Assembly (NCBI GenBank): GCA_002498205.1
Contig: DAGQ01000089.1
Location: 1-5,693, forward strand
Reading direction: 5' to 3'
Source: Euryarchaeota archaeon UBA596
Lineage (GTDB): Archaea; Thermoplasmatota; Poseidoniia; Poseidoniales; Poseidoniaceae
DNA length: 5,693 nt
The first letter of the stretch is position 1, and every line of letters begins with the position of its first letter. Made by a program: the position numbers and the translations under genes. Positions 4,981-5,693 of this stretch are shown in pieces. The notes beneath the pieces are model-generated. The model did no database searches and was not told the DNA's origin. It saw nothing but the letters and a program-made list of their open reading frames with translations.

Positions 4981-5693
4981 TCATTCCAACTTGTGCATTT
5001 CCCTTAAATCATCAGACAAAATATCTAGTTCTGTAGGTATAATGACATTAGATATTGGAGAATTTAAAGATAATCCTGAATCCTTTTTATTTTTCCAGAT
5101 TTCACTATTAAAGGATACCAAGTAATGTGTCATACCTCTCAAAGAAGTTCCCTTTTCAGAATCCATCAACTCAATTACGGGCACACGAGGGAATTCTCTT
5201 ACATCTACTGAGGATTGATCATATAATGTAGTTGAAAGATAATGCGTGAAGAAGGGGCATATTGGACTAAACATAGTCAACAAATCCCTTACAATTCGAT
5301 GTAAAGTCCATGCAGTATTCTCATCACCATCATATAATCTAGACTTAACCATTTCAAGCCAGTGACTAGGAAAAATTCCGGTTGCAAAATTCTTTATTGA
5401 CTGCGCAGCTGAATAAATATCTATCTTTTCCCATGCTAATTTTACTGAACTATTTACTTCGGAGAATTCTGCTAAAATCCATTCATCTGCATTAGAAAGT
5501 TTGTTAGGCATTTCATCTAAATTAGAAGGCACCTCAAATTGACTTGCGAATCTTGCGACATTGAAAAATTTAGTCAAAACTCCAAAATATTTTTTCTCTA
5601 TTTCCTCCGGATTTATATGAAAGTCGTCACCAACTTGAGCGTCACACGCCTTCCATAATCTAAAACACTCACTACCAATTTTATTTGCTTTTA
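4981..5693 (-). CDS. valS: Valyl-tRNA synthetase, C-terminal part (5' end outside window)
   Basis: The last 236 residues of a class I aminoacyl-tRNA synthetase that charges tRNA-Val. The frame is open to the window edge; the TTG at 5577 is an internal Leu codon, not a start. The fragment begins with the stretch that normally follows KMSKS (GSECFRLWKA, residues 6-15, then GDDFHINPEEIEK) and leads into FFNVARF (42-48). The helical anticodon-binding domain follows: WILAEF (71-76), FPSHWLEMVKSRLYDGD (107-123), TLHRIVRDLLTMFSPICPFFTHYL (129-152) and REFPRVP (165-171). The end is very typical of ValRS: FNSEIWKNKKDSGLSLNSPI (194-213) and DDLREMHKL (227-235). HIGH, the editing domain and KMSKS lie outside the window. 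There is no sign of the long C-terminal coiled coil found in bacterial ValRS, which fits an archaeal enzyme. IleRS and LeuRS are less likely because of the IWKNKK..GLSL block. It ends in TGA at 4983-4981, 3 bp from the hutU stop codon. Confidence 0.9.
   Translation of the reverse strand, partial: KANKIGSECFRLWKACDAQVGDDFHINPEEIEKKYFGVLTKFFNVARFASQFEVPSNLDEMPNKLSNADEWILAEFSEVNSSVKLAWEKIDIYSAAQSIKNFATGIFPSHWLEMVKSRLYDGDENTAWTLHRIVRDLLTMFSPICPFFTHYLSTTLYDQSSVDVREFPRVPVIELMDSEKGTSLRGMTHYLVSFNSEIWKNKKDSGLSLNSPISNVIIPTELDILSDDLREMHKLE

Noticed and set aside
5084..5094. TTTTTATTTTT as an archaeal poly-T terminator for hutU
   Set aside because: It is about 110 bases inside valS and encodes the conserved IWKNKKD block, so the T-run is explained by lysine codons on the other strand. 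It could still act as a terminator, but nothing else supports this.
5575..5577. TTG as a start codon giving a 198-residue protein
   Set aside because: The frame continues upstream without a stop to the window edge and encodes ValRS-like sequence (GSECFRLWKA, GDDFHINPEEIEK), so this is an internal Leu codon.

Overview
The window looks like chromosomal DNA from an AT-rich euryarchaeon, most plausibly a marine member of the Thermoplasmatota such as Marine Group II (Poseidoniales) or Marine Group III. The evidence is a DUF835 protein (a largely archaeal family), TATA-type promoter signals at archaeal spacing, starts that mostly lack a Shine-Dalgarno sequence (so possibly leaderless), and dense packing of short genes with A/T-ending codons. 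The assignment to lineage is inference; no rRNA or other decisive marker is present.

Layout from left to right: (1) positions 1-333, minus strand, the N-terminal part of a small protein with two Cys4 zinc ribbons, an EF-hand-like Asp/Gly loop and an Ala/Glu/Lys-rich tail that runs off the window; (2) positions 334-471, a divergent promoter region; (3) positions 472-1350, plus strand, a DUF835-domain protein with an extra helical C-terminal domain; (4) positions 1352-2872, minus strand, histidine ammonia-lyase (hutH); (5) positions 2873-2946, a 74-bp divergent promoter with an inverted repeat; (6) positions 2947-4977, plus strand, a long-form urocanate hydratase (hutU); (7) positions 4981-5693, minus strand, the C-terminal part of valyl-tRNA synthetase (valS), continuing past the right edge. 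Genes alternate in strand, and the two convergent junctions leave only 1 and 3 bp between coding regions.

The metabolic core is the first half of histidine degradation. HutH deaminates L-histidine to trans-urocanate and ammonia, and HutU hydrates urocanate to 4-imidazolone-5-propanoate. They are transcribed divergently from one short control region. The later steps (hutI, and hutG or ftcD) are not in the window. The flanking genes are informational or of unknown function, so the hut pair looks like a small metabolic insert among ordinary chromosomal genes.

The most unusual observation is in HutH. The triad that cyclises to form the MIO prosthetic group is Ala-Cys-Gly instead of the near-universal Ala-Ser-Gly, while the other expected active-site residues are present. 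The second is that HutU matches the long (about 676-residue) type known from animals, not the roughly 557-residue bacterial type. I see no CRISPR array, tRNA, rRNA, insertion sequence or prophage, and no non-coding stretch longer than 300 bases.
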